From assembly GCA_039925145.1 (NCBI GenBank), contig JBDSZL010000084.1:1-64000 (forward strand): a DNA stretch of 64,000 nucleotides. The letters run 5' to 3'. This stretch comes from JBDSZL01 sp039925145 (lineage in GTDB: Bacteria; Acidobacteriota; Vicinamibacteria; Vicinamibacterales; SCN-69-37). The position numbers and the translations under genes are program-made. Of the stretch, positions 54,560-62,882 are shown piece after piece. The notes under the pieces are model-generated. The model worked only from the letters and a program-made list of their open reading frames with translations, had not been told where the DNA came from and ran no database searches. Each line of letters starts with the position of its first letter. Position 1 is the stretch's first letter.

Positions 54560-54614
54560 GCCTGCGGCAGAGCGGCCCGTGTGTTGACGGGCCGAGGGGA
54601 ACGATGCCGCAGGC
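54560..54614. terminator. Nested hairpin between convergent genes, likely bidirectional terminator
   Basis: Outer 10-bp arms GCCTGCGGCA (54560-54569) and TGCCGCAGGC (54605-54614) are exact reverse complements; inside them CGGCCCG (54573-54579) pairs with CGGGCCG (54588-54594) around an 8-nt loop. Placed 22 nt after the membrane gene's stop and 15 nt before the opposite stop. No U-run. Confidence 0.5.
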
Positions 54615-54628
54615 CGCTGAAACCGCGG

Positions 54629-55669
54629 CTACCAGCGCATGAGCACCACGTTACTGCGTTCGGCGGTGCCCCACTGGCCGGCCCGCGCGGGTGTGCTCAC
54701 CGCGAGGCCGATGAGCTCGCCCGGAGACGGCGTCCAGTGCTCCATGATGGTGCCGCCGTAGGCACCGGCGCCCACGTGGCCATCGATGTTCTTGCAGACC
54801 TGCCCCGGACGCATCCATTCGCCCGCGCCGCCATACCAGCGGCCATTGATCAATGCGAACATCCACTGGTTACCTTCAACAGGGACGTTCGGATCGCCAA
54901 ACCATGAGAGCCGCGGCCATTGCCCGGCTTTCGTGTGGTCGGTGCACAGGTCCGAACCGGACCGGTAGGCGTTGATCATCGTGGAGGTGACCGCCCAGTT
55001 GGTCAGGTCGGCCCCAAGCACGATGCTGACGCTGTGCAGATCAAGCTGGTCGCCGGTCTGGCCGCCACCGCCGCCCTGACTGGGGGGTGGTGGGGGTGGG
55101 GGAGGAGGCGCCGGCACCTGGGGAGCAGGAGGATCGGGATAGATGTCGCTGCGTCGCAGCGTTTCCTGCCCGGAGAACGGACCGGCGCAACTGGTGCCGG
55201 TGTACTGCAGACGCAGCGTGTCGCCGTCGAGCGGGCCCTGCGCCGAAATCGTGAAGGGACAGCCGCCGACGCCGGGTAGTGTGCCCGCGCCCGTGACGCT
55301 GACCGTCGCGGCCGTGGAATTGGCGAGCCGACCCACGCCCGTACCGGTGACCTGAATGCTGCCATTGCAGACGGCCGTGAAATCACCCGAAACTTCGGTT
55401 GCCGAATGAGTGGCGCCGACCCACTGGAACGAGCTGCACGACATGCCGGTCAGCGGACTGGTCGCAGACGGCGACACAGCCGAGACGGTGTGAATCACCA
55501 CCGACCGCCACGTGCCGGCCAGCGTGGGCTGACTGGTCGTGCCCGGAATCACGGCGCTACTGAGGCTCGGTTCAAGAGGGTTGGACGAACTGGATCGCTG
55601 CGTGCTGCAGGCTGACACAGCGGACGCGGCGAGAAGGGCAAGGACGATCAGGGTCGAACGGTGTTGCAT
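54629..55669 (-). CDS. Probable lipoprotein of unknown function
   Basis: 346 aa. N-terminal lipobox (LLAASAVSAC, Cys21). A beta-rich domain (about 45-165), with paired cysteines, is followed by a proline stretch (PPPPPPPPPP) and a glycine run, then a C-terminal domain of tryptophan-, aspartate- and glycine-rich sequence (WPRLSWFGDPNVPVEGNQWM, WYGGAGEWMRPGQVCKN) that looks like a carbohydrate- or surface-binding module. No family named. Ends 15 nt from a strong hairpin. Confidence 0.7.
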   Translation of the reverse strand: MQHRSTLIVLALLAASAVSACSTQRSSSSNPLEPSLSSAVIPGTTSQPTLAGTWRSVVIHTVSAVSPSATSPLTGMSCSSFQWVGATHSATEVSGDFTAVCNGSIQVTGTGVGRLANSTAATVSVTGAGTLPGVGGCPFTISAQGPLDGDTLRLQYTGTSCAGPFSGQETLRRSDIYPDPPAPQVPAPPPPPPPPPSQGGGGGQTGDQLDLHSVSIVLGADLTNWAVTSTMINAYRSGSDLCTDHTKAGQWPRLSWFGDPNVPVEGNQWMFALINGRWYGGAGEWMRPGQVCKNIDGHVGAGAYGGTIMEHWTPSPGELIGLAVSTPARAGQWGTAERSNVVLMRW

Positions 55670-55792
55670 GGTATGCGACGAGGGAGCGAAACCCGTGCCG
55701 CGGCCGGGGCGCTGCGAAGTCTGCCAAATTCCTGTCGGGTTCTGCGTATGCCGTCAATTTGTCGGCGCTCGATTGCAATTTTGAAATCGAGA

Positions 55793-56020
55793 TCACATCT
55801 GCAGATTTTTGCGAGCCCACTCGACAGAGACGCGAGTGTTCAAGTCTTCCATCGCGAGCTGTTCGGCCGGGGTGAGGCCCGTGACGCGCGGCGCCGGAAG
55901 TGTGTTCGGCATGGGCGGTGTGGCGGACTGTGCGGGTGCGGCCGCCATTGCCGGGCCGGAGGCCGGGGATACGATAGCAAGCGACGCGGCCGCTTTGAGT
56001 ACGTCTCGTCCGATGATCAT
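55793..56020 (-). CDS. Small secreted hypothetical protein
   Basis: 75 aa. Signal peptide (KAAASLAIVSPASGPAMA), a proline/alanine-rich link, then LTPAEQLAMEDLNTRVSVEW and ARKNLQM. No family recognised; the end may be a short remnant of a larger secreted enzyme. ATG 56020 is preceded by AGTAGGG. Low-confidence gene, but its codon use is ordinary for the window. Confidence 0.45.
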   Translation of the reverse strand: MIIGRDVLKAAASLAIVSPASGPAMAAAPAQSATPPMPNTLPAPRVTGLTPAEQLAMEDLNTRVSVEWARKNLQM

Positions 56021-56108
56021 GGCCCTACTTGATACGCGAACACTTCGTTGAAAGCGAGCGCGTCACAGGCCTGTCGGTCAGTCTGGTGATTGTGGAGAAC
56101 GCCGTTTA

Positions 56109-57302
56109 ATGCTCAGCGGGCTTCGCGGTCTGGGTCGCACGGTCTGGCTCATCGGTCTGTTGAGTCTGCTCAACGACAGCGCCAGCGAGATGTTGTACCC
56201 GCTCATCCCGCTCTATCTGACCTCGGTCCTGATGGCGGGACCGCGCGCGCTCGGGCTGATCGAGGGAGTGGCAGAAGCGACAGCCAGCCTGCTGAAGCTG
56301 TTCTCGGGCGTGCTGGTTGATCGGACGCGGCGGGCGAAGCCGTGGATGGTGTTTGGCTACGGATTGGCCGGACTCGGCCGTCCCCTAATCGCGTTCGTCA
56401 CGAGCTGGCCCTGGTTGCTGGTGATTCGATTTGCGGATCGCGCGGGTAAGGGCCTGCGGTCGTCGCCACGCGATGCACTGCTTGCGGCATCAGTGAGCGC
56501 CGAGCGGCGAGGCCTCGCGTTTGGCGTGCACCGCGCAATGGACAACGCCGGCGCCGTCGTCGGGCCGCTGACCGCGGCGGCGTTGCTCGGCGCCGGTGTG
56601 CCGCTCCGGAGCATGTTCCTGTGGGCGCTCGTCCCGGCAGGCTTGTGCCTGGCACTCGCACTGGCCATCCGTGAGCCTCGGCGTCCCTCGACTCCGCCAG
56701 CGGCGACGCGTGGCTTCGATCTGACTCTGCGCGACCTGCCGTCGTCGTTCCGCCGCTATCTCGTGGTGGTGGGTCTGTTCTCGTTCGGCAATTCCTCCAA
56801 CATGTTCCTGCTGCTCCGTGCCGAGGAACTCGGGGTGCCAAGGGCCCACATTCCGCTCTTGTGGGCCACCGTGTCGGCTGTGGCCATGGTGTTCTCGGCG
56901 CCGCTCGCGGCGCTGTCCGATCGCTGGGGCCGCCGGCGACTCCTGCTGGCCGGTTATGTGGCGTATGCCGGGTTCTACTTCGCCCTTGGGGCGATCACGC
57001 ACAGCGGCACCTGGCTCGTTGCGCTCTTTGGCGGCTATGGCCTGTTTCTCGCCGCCACCGAAGGCGTCGAAAAGGCACTCGTCGCCGACCTGGCTCCTGC
57101 AGATCGCCGCGGCACCGCATTTGGCTGGTTCAATCTCGTTGCCGGTACTGCGCTGTTGCCCGCATCACTCATCTTCGGGGCGGTCTATCAGGGGGTGTCG
57201 CCGTGGGCCGCATTCGCGATGTCGGGGAGCCTCGGCCTTGCCGCCGCCCTCCTGCTCAGGTTCTGTGTGCCGCTGCCGCCGGCGGGCGCCCCCACGTCGT
57301 GA
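56109..57302 (+). CDS. MFS transporter, first gene of the sugar cluster
   Basis: 397 aa, about twelve membrane segments. Motif-A-like loop VDRTRRAKPWMV and RFADRAGKGLRSSPRDALLA resemble the multidrug/phosphate-sensing-like MFS group; C-terminal half has DRWGRRRLLLAGYVAYAGFY and ATEGVEKALVADL. It precedes Gfo/Idh, xylB and xylA genes in the same direction, so sugar import or export is plausible but not shown. A 220-nt gap follows. Confidence 0.88.
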   Translation: MLSGLRGLGRTVWLIGLLSLLNDSASEMLYPLIPLYLTSVLMAGPRALGLIEGVAEATASLLKLFSGVLVDRTRRAKPWMVFGYGLAGLGRPLIAFVTSWPWLLVIRFADRAGKGLRSSPRDALLAASVSAERRGLAFGVHRAMDNAGAVVGPLTAAALLGAGVPLRSMFLWALVPAGLCLALALAIREPRRPSTPPAATRGFDLTLRDLPSSFRRYLVVVGLFSFGNSSNMFLLLRAEELGVPRAHIPLLWATVSAVAMVFSAPLAALSDRWGRRRLLLAGYVAYAGFYFALGAITHSGTWLVALFGGYGLFLAATEGVEKALVADLAPADRRGTAFGWFNLVAGTALLPASLIFGAVYQGVSPWAAFAMSGSLGLAAALLLRFCVPLPPAGAPTS

Positions 57303-57522
57303 CGGACTGCATCCATCCTGCCTCTTGTCGCTGCGCGGGGCGCGGGGGCTGCCCGATCGCCTGAACCTTGTGTGTTATCGTTTTTCCGTTCCAATTTTCG
57401 CGCCGTCGGACCGGCGCCGTCGGTCCCGTGGCGCGCACGCGTTGCGGTCCCCGACGCGTAGCGGGGCCATCAGGCCCTGGTCTTCGGCAGAGAATTCGTC
57501 GCGGTACACCAGGAGGCGGGTA

Positions 57523-58686
57523 GTGACACGAATCGGGATGGGTATCGTCGGGGCTGGCTTCATCGGGCCTCACCACATCGACGCGGTACGGCGGCTCGGG
57601 TACGTCGACGTGCTCGCGCTCGCGGACATGAACGAGTCGTTGGCCAGGCAGAAGGCCGAGTCGCTCAATATCCCCAAGTTCTACGGAAGCTACGACGCAC
57701 TGCTGGCCGACCCGGCCATTCAGGTCGTGCACAACGCGACCCCCAACTTCCTTCACTATCCCGTCAATGCTGCCGCGATCGCCAAGGGCAAGCACGTGGT
57801 CTCGGACAAGCCGCTGGCGTTGACCGGTGACGAAGCCCGCCGCCTGCGCGATCAAGCAAACGCGGCCGGCGTGTTCAACGCCGTGACGTTCGGCTATCGC
57901 GGCAATCCGCTCGTGCAGCAGGCGCGACACTCGATTGCCACGGGGCGGATCGGGCGTCCGCACTTCGTGCACGGTTACTACATTCAGGACTGGCTGCTCC
58001 GCGATACCGACTATTCGTGGCGGCTCGAGCCCGACAAGGGCGGAGCGTCGTCGGCACTCGGCGACATCGGGTCGCACTGGTGTGACATGGTGCAACACGT
58101 GACCGGCCAGCGAATCACCCACGTCCTGGGCGACTTGACGACGGTGCTTCCGCAACGAAAGAAGCCGCGCGGCGCGCGCGAGGCGTTCGCGACCGCGGGC
58201 GGCAACGACGAGTACGAGCTGGTCGATATCAAGGTGGAGGATCTGGCCTCGGTGCTCATCCGCTTCGATGGCGGCGCCAAGGGCGTCTTCAGCGTGGGCC
58301 AGGTGTGTGCCGGACACAAGAACGACTTCGTGTTCGAGGTGTGCGGCTCGGAGGCCTCGTTGAAATGGCGCCAGGAACAGCAGAACGAGCTCTGGATTGG
58401 CCATCGCGACAAGCCGAGCGAAGTGCTGCAGAAGGATCCGGCGCTGCTCGATCCCGAGGTCCGGCACTACGCGCATCTGCCGGGTGGCCATCAGGAGGCC
58501 TGGGCAGACGCCTTCAGCAATCTCATGCGTGACATCTATGGCACCATCGCGTCAGGCAAGAAGCCGACCGATCCGCTGCCACCGACGTTTGCGACCTTCG
58601 AAGATGGCTACCGCGCAAACGCCATCGTCGACGCGATTCTCGAGAGCGGGCGTGCGGGCGGCGTTTGGACGAAGGTGACGTACTGA
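57523..58686 (+). CDS. Gfo/Idh/MocA-family oxidoreductase
   Basis: 387 aa. Start GTG 57523, six bases after AGGAGG (57511-57516); a longer ORF back to 56818 overlaps the MFS gene. Rossmann motif GIVGAGFIG, then HNATPNFLHYPV, SDKPLAL (the EKP-equivalent Lys), and DIGSHWCD with the catalytic His. Uses NAD(P) to oxidise or reduce a sugar or sugar derivative. TGATG overlap with the next gene ties it to the xylulose pathway genes. Confidence 0.9.
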   Translation: MTRIGMGIVGAGFIGPHHIDAVRRLGYVDVLALADMNESLARQKAESLNIPKFYGSYDALLADPAIQVVHNATPNFLHYPVNAAAIAKGKHVVSDKPLALTGDEARRLRDQANAAGVFNAVTFGYRGNPLVQQARHSIATGRIGRPHFVHGYYIQDWLLRDTDYSWRLEPDKGGASSALGDIGSHWCDMVQHVTGQRITHVLGDLTTVLPQRKKPRGAREAFATAGGNDEYELVDIKVEDLASVLIRFDGGAKGVFSVGQVCAGHKNDFVFEVCGSEASLKWRQEQQNELWIGHRDKPSEVLQKDPALLDPEVRHYAHLPGGHQEAWADAFSNLMRDIYGTIASGKKPTDPLPPTFATFEDGYRANAIVDAILESGRAGGVWTKVTY

Positions 58687-59927
58687 TGGGCACGAAGCCG
58701 TTTCAACCGAAATTCATGAAGGTCGGCATCCTTACGGCCGCGCTGCAGGAGCTCACGCCGCGGGAGGTGCGCGATCCGGATCCCGACCGTGCGGTCGAAG
58801 AGTGGCTCGAGTTCGGCCGCGAGATCGGCGTGAACTACATCCAGCTCTCGGCGGCGCTCCATCCGGGCGAGAGCGACATTCCGGCCGAGGCCATGCTCGA
58901 CCCGGTCGCCAATACGCTTGACCTGCGCCAGCCGTTCGACAAGACGCGGGCCCGGCGGGTGCAGGCGGCGATCGATGCGACGGGGGTGGGCCTGTCAGAC
59001 GTCGGGTACTTCGACAACCTGCTGCATCACGACCCGCTCATTCGCCGCAAGAAACATGACTTCATGCTGCGGGTGTTCGACACCGCCGCGCTCCTGGGCG
59101 TCGACGCCGTGTGCGGTTTCGTCGGTCGGAACCAGGAGCACAGCATGGACCAGAACCTGCTCGATTTCGAAGAGCAGTTCGTGCCGTTGCTGAAGGAAGC
59201 CAAGGCGCGTGGCCTCACGTATCGGGTCGAGCAGTGTCCGATGCCCGGTTGGACCACCGGCGACAACTTCCACAACAACATTGCCTATGCCCCAGGGCCA
59301 TGGATTGCGCTTCACAAGATCTGCGAGAAGCACGGCGTGGGCGACAATTTCAGAATCCACTACGATCCCTCGCACGCGATCCTCATGGGACAGGACACGC
59401 GCTCGATCTTCCAGTATTTGAAGGACGAGGGATACGGGTTCCTCATTGGTGGGTTCCACGTCAAAGGGCAGGTCATCGACGCACGCGGCGTGGCGGCCTG
59501 GGGCTACGGCGGCCAGACGATGGAACGGGGCGACTGGGTCAACGGGCAGCCGTCGCCGAACCCGGCCGATCAGGTCAACGCCTGGAAGAAGCAGGTGGTG
59601 CTTTGTGAGCACGAATTGCCGGGCACCGCGCGGCACGACCCGCTGGCCTATCTCCAGAACCGTACGGTCGACTGGCTCGACCATCAGCTCGCGGCACGCG
59701 AGCTGCTCGACCTCGACGTGGCGAACACGCACCTCGTCGTCGAGCACGAGTACCCCAAGGCGCGCATTCAGGATCGCGATCGCTTGAAACCGATTCTCCA
59801 GGGATCGGTGGCGTTCGTCCGACGCATCGACGAGGCGGCCGCGTGCATGTTCTCGTTGCAGCACGAGGTGCTCTCGGCGCAACAGATTCCTGCCCAGGGT
59901 GTGGGGCGTCAAGCGTTTCGGTCGTAG
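58686..59927 (+). CDS. Sugar phosphate isomerase/epimerase (TIM barrel)
   Basis: 413 aa from ATG 58686, sharing one base with the previous stop (TGATG). AP endonuclease 2-like TIM barrel: NYIQLSAALHPGESD, DAVCGFVGRNQEHSM, RVEQCPMPGW (Glu/His metal ligand region), RIHYDPSHAILMGQD (Asp, His), GFHVKGQVID, and TVDWLDH. The metal-binding Glu-Asp-His-Glu pattern is present. Substrate probably a sugar or sugar acid channelled to the Gfo/Idh enzyme. It runs into the xylB gene, 15 nt apart. Confidence 0.88.
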   Translation: MGTKPFQPKFMKVGILTAALQELTPREVRDPDPDRAVEEWLEFGREIGVNYIQLSAALHPGESDIPAEAMLDPVANTLDLRQPFDKTRARRVQAAIDATGVGLSDVGYFDNLLHHDPLIRRKKHDFMLRVFDTAALLGVDAVCGFVGRNQEHSMDQNLLDFEEQFVPLLKEAKARGLTYRVEQCPMPGWTTGDNFHNNIAYAPGPWIALHKICEKHGVGDNFRIHYDPSHAILMGQDTRSIFQYLKDEGYGFLIGGFHVKGQVIDARGVAAWGYGGQTMERGDWVNGQPSPNPADQVNAWKKQVVLCEHELPGTARHDPLAYLQNRTVDWLDHQLAARELLDLDVANTHLVVEHEYPKARIQDRDRLKPILQGSVAFVRRIDEAAACMFSLQHEVLSAQQIPAQGVGRQAFRS

Positions 59928-59942
59928 AGACAGGAGCAGACC

Positions 59943-61445
59943 ATTCCGGTTCTCGGCATCGACATCGGGACGAGCGGCTCACGCGCGCTGGTCGTAGACG
60001 ACGCAGGCGTGATCGTCGCGTCGGCGACGAGCGGTCACGCGCCGTTCACATCGCCGGGGCCCGCGTGGGCGGAGCAGGACCCCGCGGACTGGTGGCGCGC
60101 CGCACAGGAAGCGGTACGCGAGGTGCTCGGACGATCGGGCGTGGCGGCCGGCCAAATCGCGTGCGTCGGGCTGTCGGGGCAGATGCACGGCGCGGTGCTG
60201 CTCGACCAGAATGGCGACGTGCTCCGGCCGTCGATCATCTGGTGCGACCAGCGCACGGCGACGGAGTGCCGCTGGCTCGAACGCGAGGTGGGTGCCGCCC
60301 GGCTGCTCGAGTTGACGGCCAACCCTGCGCTGACGAACTTCACGCTGACGAAGTTACTGTGGGTGCGCACACACGAGCCAGAGGTCTGGGCGCGCGTGCG
60401 GCACGTGCTGCTGCCGAAGGATTACGTCAGGTACCGGCTCAGCGGCGTATTTGCCATCGATGTGGCCGATGCCTCCGGGACCCTGATGCTGGATGTGGCG
60501 CAACGGCAATGGTCGGCCGAGATGCTTCGCGCCGCCGGCATCGCGCCGGAGATTCTGCCTGAGGTATTCGAGTCGACCGATGTGTGCGCACGCATCTCGC
60601 GCGAGGCTGCAGCCTGCACAGGACTCAGGGAAGGCACGCCGATTGTCGCCGGCGCTGGGGACCAGGCTGCCGGCGCGGTGGGGATGGGCATCACCCGGCC
60701 GGGCGCGGTGAGCGTGACTATCGGCACATCCGGCGTTGTGTTTGCCGCCACGGAACGTCCCGCCCTCGACATCAAAGGGCGCATCCACACCTTCTGTCAT
60801 GCGATTCCCGGACGCTGGCACGTCATGGGGGTGACCCAGGCTGCCGGCCTGTCGCTCCGGTGGCTGCGCGATCAGTGGCAGCACGGCAGCGATGACGCGG
60901 CGTATGAACGAATGACGGCAGAAGCGGCGTCCGCGCCTGTCGGGTCGGACGGCGTCATGTGGGCGCCCTATCTGATGGGCGAGCGAACACCTCATTGCGA
61001 TCCCTCCGTGCGTGCGTCGCTGGTCGGACTGGCAGCGAGCCACACGCGAGGTCACGTGGTGCGTGCCGTTCTGGAAGGCGTCGCCTTCAGTCTCCGGGAT
61101 ACGTTCGAAATCTTTGCCGAGCTCGGGGTGCCTGTCGCGCGCATTCGCGTCGGCGGCGGCGGCGCCCGTTCGCCGCTCTGGCGCGAGATCCAGGCCGCGG
61201 TGTACGGGCACGCGGTCGAAACCGTTGCTGCCGAAGAGGGCGCCGCGTACGGCGCGGCCATTCTCGCGGGCGTCGGTGCTGGCGTGTGGCCGTCTGTGGA
61301 TCAGGCGTGCGATACGGTGGTGCGCTCCGCGGCGCTGACGTCAGCAAAACCGGCGGACGCGGCGCTCATGAATACGCAATACCGCGCCTACCGGCGCATC
61401 TACCCGGCGCTCTGCGCCATTTACCCGCAGGGGTCTGCGGTATGA
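59943..61445 (+). CDS. xylB: Xylulokinase, apparent AUU start
   Basis: 500 aa FGGY-family kinase that phosphorylates D-xylulose with ATP. The conserved N-terminal GIDIGTSGSRALVVDD lies upstream of the first canonical start (GTG 60009). The only in-frame codon with a well-placed ribosome site (AGGAG at 59932-59936, 6-nt spacing) is ATT at 59943; the stop of the previous gene (59925-59927) is in the same frame with no ATG/GTG/TTG between. SGQMHG, IIWCDQRT and GAGDQAAGAVGMG (catalytic Asp) are intact. ATGA overlap with xylA. Confidence 0.92.
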   Translation: MPVLGIDIGTSGSRALVVDDAGVIVASATSGHAPFTSPGPAWAEQDPADWWRAAQEAVREVLGRSGVAAGQIACVGLSGQMHGAVLLDQNGDVLRPSIIWCDQRTATECRWLEREVGAARLLELTANPALTNFTLTKLLWVRTHEPEVWARVRHVLLPKDYVRYRLSGVFAIDVADASGTLMLDVAQRQWSAEMLRAAGIAPEILPEVFESTDVCARISREAAACTGLREGTPIVAGAGDQAAGAVGMGITRPGAVSVTIGTSGVVFAATERPALDIKGRIHTFCHAIPGRWHVMGVTQAAGLSLRWLRDQWQHGSDDAAYERMTAEAASAPVGSDGVMWAPYLMGERTPHCDPSVRASLVGLAASHTRGHVVRAVLEGVAFSLRDTFEIFAELGVPVARIRVGGGGARSPLWREIQAAVYGHAVETVAAEEGAAYGAAILAGVGAGVWPSVDQACDTVVRSAALTSAKPADAALMNTQYRAYRRIYPALCAIYPQGSAV

Positions 61446-62626
61446 CGGGAAACGCATCAATGTCCGACACTTACCAGCCTCGCCCCGAGCACAAGTTTTC
61501 CTTTGGCCTCTGGACCGTCAGCAATCGAGGCCGCGATCCGTTCGGCGATGTCGTGCGCGACGCGCTCGCGCCCGTCGACGCCGTCGCCATGCTTGGCGAG
61601 GTCGGGGCGTGGGGCGTGAACCTGCACGACAACGACCTGGTGCCGATCGACGCCACAGCCGCCGACCGCGATCGCATCGTCCGAGACTTTCGTCGTGCCT
61701 GCGAGCAGCACGGCATCGTCGTGCCCATGGCGACGGTGTCGTTGTTCTTCGACGCGGTGTTCAAGGACGGCGCGTTCACGGCCAACGACCCGGCGGTGCG
61801 AGCGTACGCGGCGCAGAAAACCATGCGCGCGATGGATCTCGGCGCAGAGCTCGGCGCGAAGATCTTCGTGTTGTGGGGCGGCAGGGAAGGCACCGAGACC
61901 GATGCCTGCCGGCGTCCCGACGATGCGGTGAAACGCCTGCGGGAGGCGATCGATTATCTGTGCGAGTACTCGATCGACCAGGGCTACGGATTCACGTTCG
62001 CGCTCGAAGCAAAGCCGAACGAGCCGCGCGGCGACATCTACATGGCCACCACCGGGAACTATCTCGGGCTGATTCCGACGCTCGCTCATCCTGAGCTCGT
62101 CGGCGTCAATCCCGAGATGGCGCACGAGCAAATGGCCGGGCTGAACTTTCTGCACGCCGTGGCGCAGGCGTGGGAAGCGGGCAAGCTGTTCCACATCGAC
62201 TTGAACGATCAGGTGATGGGCCGGTACGATCAGGACTTCCGCTTTGGCGCCGCCAACCTCAAACAGTCCTTCTTCCTCGTGAAGTTTCTCGAGGACGTGG
62301 GCTACGCCGGCCCACGCCACTTCGATGCGCACGCCTACCGGTCCGAGGACTACGAGGGTGTGAAGGATTTCGCCCGTGGCTGCATGCGGACCTACCTGAT
62401 GCTGAAAGAGAAGGCCACCCGGTGGAACGCCGACCAGGAGATTCAGGCCATCATCAAGGAGGCGCATCGTCCCGGTCAGCCGGCGCCCGCCCTGTCTGCG
62501 TATACCCGCGAACACCGCGAGGCCCTGCTCAACGCGCCACTCGACCGGAAGATGCTCGCCGCCCGCGGGCTCCGCTACGAGCGGCTCGATCAAATGACGA
62601 TCGACCTGCTGCTCGGGACGCGGTAG
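61442..62626 (+). CDS. xylA: Xylose isomerase
   Basis: 394 aa, the short actinobacterial (class I) type, converting xylose to xylulose. KFSFGLWTVSNRGRDPFG, GVNLHDNDLVPID (catalytic H62 and D65), FALEAKPNEPRGD (metal ligands), NPEMAHEQMAGLNF and LFHIDLNDQ are typical. Start in the ATGA overlap with xylB; ATG 61460 is possible. Together with xylB this is the entry to the pentose phosphate pathway; placed after a Gfo/Idh dehydrogenase and a TIM-barrel isomerase, so the cluster may process a modified pentose as well. Confidence 0.96.
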   Translation: MTGNASMSDTYQPRPEHKFSFGLWTVSNRGRDPFGDVVRDALAPVDAVAMLGEVGAWGVNLHDNDLVPIDATAADRDRIVRDFRRACEQHGIVVPMATVSLFFDAVFKDGAFTANDPAVRAYAAQKTMRAMDLGAELGAKIFVLWGGREGTETDACRRPDDAVKRLREAIDYLCEYSIDQGYGFTFALEAKPNEPRGDIYMATTGNYLGLIPTLAHPELVGVNPEMAHEQMAGLNFLHAVAQAWEAGKLFHIDLNDQVMGRYDQDFRFGAANLKQSFFLVKFLEDVGYAGPRHFDAHAYRSEDYEGVKDFARGCMRTYLMLKEKATRWNADQEIQAIIKEAHRPGQPAPALSAYTREHREALLNAPLDRKMLAARGLRYERLDQMTIDLLLGTR

Positions 62627-62638
62627 CGCCTACAACAG

Positions 62639-62860
62639 GAGACCGGGTCTCCGGTGTAGATCTGCGCGGACTAAGAGACCGGGTCTCCGGTGTAGATCTG
62701 CGCGGACTAAGAGACCGGGTCTCCGGTGTAGATCTGCGCGGACTAAAGAGACCGGGTCTCCGGTGTAGATCTGCGCGGACTAAGAGACCGGGTCTCCGGT
62801 GTAGATCTGCGGAGACTAGGAGACCGGGTCTCCGGTGTAGATCTGCGGAGACCCGGTCTC
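62639..62860. repeat. Six 36-bp tandem palindromic repeats plus inverted end unit
   Basis: Cores GAGACCGGGTCTC at 62639, 62675, 62711, 62748, 62784 and 62820 (period 36, one step of 37), each followed by CGGTGTAGATCTGCG(C)GGA. At 62848-62860 the reverse complement, GAGACCCGGTCTC, closes the array. Each unit is self-complementary, and the last can pair with any of the six. Lies between xylA and the GAF-like gene. Same family as 26222-26341. Confidence 0.88.
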
Positions 62861-62882
62861 TTGTACTGCATAATGTCTCCAG

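Noticed and set aside
57303..57522. A tRNA or small RNA in the 220-nt gap before the Gfo/Idh gene
   Set aside because: No cloverleaf, T-loop consensus or strong hairpin was found.
58665..58685. Start of the TIM-barrel gene at 58665
   Set aside because: That ATG lies inside the Gfo/Idh gene; ATG 58686 with the TGATG overlap is the natural coupled start.
60009..60011. GTG 60009 as the true xylB start
   Set aside because: It removes the GIDIGTSG ATP-binding strand and has no ribosome site, so the protein would be inactive.
62639..62860. A CRISPR array
   Set aside because: The period is 36 bp with essentially identical full units and no variable spacers, and the unit is a palindrome; it is a tandem repeat.
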